A DNA stretch of 6,251 nt, taken from positions 1 through 6,251 of the forward strand of contig JAITWB010000116.1 of NCBI GenBank assembly GCA_031285525.1. The letters are read 5' to 3'. Under the pieces are notes generated by a model, which saw nothing but the letters and a program-made list of their open reading frames with translations, was not told where the DNA came from and ran no database searches. This DNA is from Spirochaetaceae bacterium. Its GTDB lineage: Bacteria > Spirochaetota > Spirochaetia > Treponematales > Treponemataceae. This document shows, one piece after another, positions 5,534 through 6,251 of this stretch; position 1 is the stretch's first letter, and each line of letters begins with the position of its first letter. Both the position numbers and the translations under genes were made by a program.

Positions 5534-6251
5534 TTAATTACCTCCCCCCAACGATATGGTTTCATCGATGGTAGCAACAGCGGTGACGCTCACGGTAGTA
5601 CCGAAGCTGCCTCCCCGTTTTATAGCATATTCACCTTCGGGCAGTCTTATTTCCACCTTGGGGGCAAATCCGTTCTGCATAATCGCAGCAACGTCATCTT
5701 TATTGAGATCGATAGGAGTCTCCGTGTCAAGATAGAGATCCCAGCCTTCCAAACCAGCCGACGTGACTGTTATGCTCACACCCTCTGCATTCGTGAGGAA
5801 CTCGTTCTGGTTCTTAAAGACAAGCTTCATGGACTCAAGCCTTTCGAGCAGGTCATTCATCGAGGAGTCTCCGCCGCCGCCAAAGAGGGGTTCAGAACCC
5901 AGCTCGTCAAAGGTGAGGGACGCATAGCTCTTCCCGGCTGGAGGAGTAACTTTGAGTTTGAGAGGAAGCTCGATGAGAAGAGCCAGGTCGAATGACTGTA
6001 CAGACTCCGCAAGCAGATCATCCTTGAACACGGTAACATCAGCGCCAGGCTCTGGAGCAACATTGTACTTGATACGAAGACCGTCAGAACCTGCAAGTGT
6101 CGGAGCCAAGTCTATCGCTCCGCCTCCCTGGAAACTGGAAGAAGGAAGCGCAGTTTCATATACCGTTCCTGCCGGACGAATAAACCCAACATCGGTCGGA
6201 GTCAGAGGATCATCATAGAGAGGTTCTACCTGCGATGCTTCTTCCAATTTC
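5534..6251 (-). CDS. Uncharacterised protein, C-terminal 238 residues (5' end outside window)
   Basis: The frame stays open to the window edge and ends at TAA 5536-5534. The first full codons visible are AAA TTG GAA, encoding Lys-Leu-Glu. TTG at 6247 could be a start, but too little upstream sequence is visible to judge, and the acidic, non-hydrophobic beginning (LEEASQVEPLYDDPLT) reads like the interior of a longer protein. No membrane segment or enzyme motif is visible. The chain has beta-rich stretches (FDLALLIELPLKLKVTPP at 88-105; VEIRLPEGEYAIKRGGSFGTTVSVTAVATID near the end), a Gly-Ser linker (GGGGDSS), and a helical stretch MNDLLERLESMKLVF. This suggests an exported, possibly surface or periplasmic protein built of beta-sandwich-like domains. 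The last residues, LGGGN, encode the ribosome site of the next gene 3 bp away. Function unknown; co-occurrence with the barrel suggests a shared envelope role. Confidence 0.8.
   Translation of the reverse strand, partial: KLEEASQVEPLYDDPLTPTDVGFIRPAGTVYETALPSSSFQGGGAIDLAPTLAGSDGLRIKYNVAPEPGADVTVFKDDLLAESVQSFDLALLIELPLKLKVTPPAGKSYASLTFDELGSEPLFGGGGDSSMNDLLERLESMKLVFKNQNEFLTNAEGVSITVTSAGLEGWDLYLDTETPIDLNKDDVAAIMQNGFAPKVEIRLPEGEYAIKRGGSFGTTVSVTAVATIDETISLGGGN
5540..5545 (-). promoter_or_regulatory. Ribosome binding site GGAGGT for the 410-aa barrel gene
   Basis: GGAGGT on the minus strand lies 9 nt before ATG 5530. It is encoded by the Gly-Gly codons GGA GGT two codons before the upstream gene's stop, so ribosomes finishing that gene pass directly over it. 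Confidence 0.75.

Overview
The window looks like ordinary chromosome from a Gram-negative (two-membrane) bacterium with roughly balanced base composition. A spirochaete of the Treponema/Spirochaeta kind is my best guess. It rests on a ThrH-type phosphatase, an MgtC/SapB protein, a DUF554 protein, and several envelope proteins (a lipoprotein and two predicted outer-membrane beta-barrels) that match no well-known enterobacterial family. The taxonomy is inference; no rRNA or other decisive marker is present.

Layout from left to right: (1) the 3' end of tsaD (tRNA t6A synthesis) on the plus strand. (2) A short intergenic block of almost pure purine then pyrimidine sequence, with a 15-bp inverted repeat and heptamer-based tandem repeats, lying between convergent genes. 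(3) A minus-strand pair: a small exported beta-barrel-like protein followed by a lipoprotein metallophosphoesterase. The phosphatase has no ATG, GTG or TTG start in a sensible place and appears to begin at ATT. (4) A divergent promoter region of about 200 bp with a sigma70-like promoter facing each way. (5) A plus-strand pair: thrH (phosphoserine phosphatase / homoserine phosphotransferase) and an mgtC-family membrane protein, 5 bp apart. (6) A minus-strand run of three packed genes: a protein cut by the window edge, a 410-residue beta-barrel-like protein, and a DUF554 membrane protein. It converges on mgtC with only 5 bp between stop codons.

The three multi-gene units are all tightly packed, with gaps of 0 to 5 bp or small overlaps, so translational coupling probably matters. 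In two of them the ribosome binding site of the downstream gene is written in Gly-Gly codons (GGA GGT) at the end of the upstream gene. No mobile element, CRISPR array, tRNA, rRNA or phage gene is visible. I see no convincing new biological system. The best leads are the probable ATT start, the repeat block after tsaD, and the uncharacterised envelope operon at the right end.
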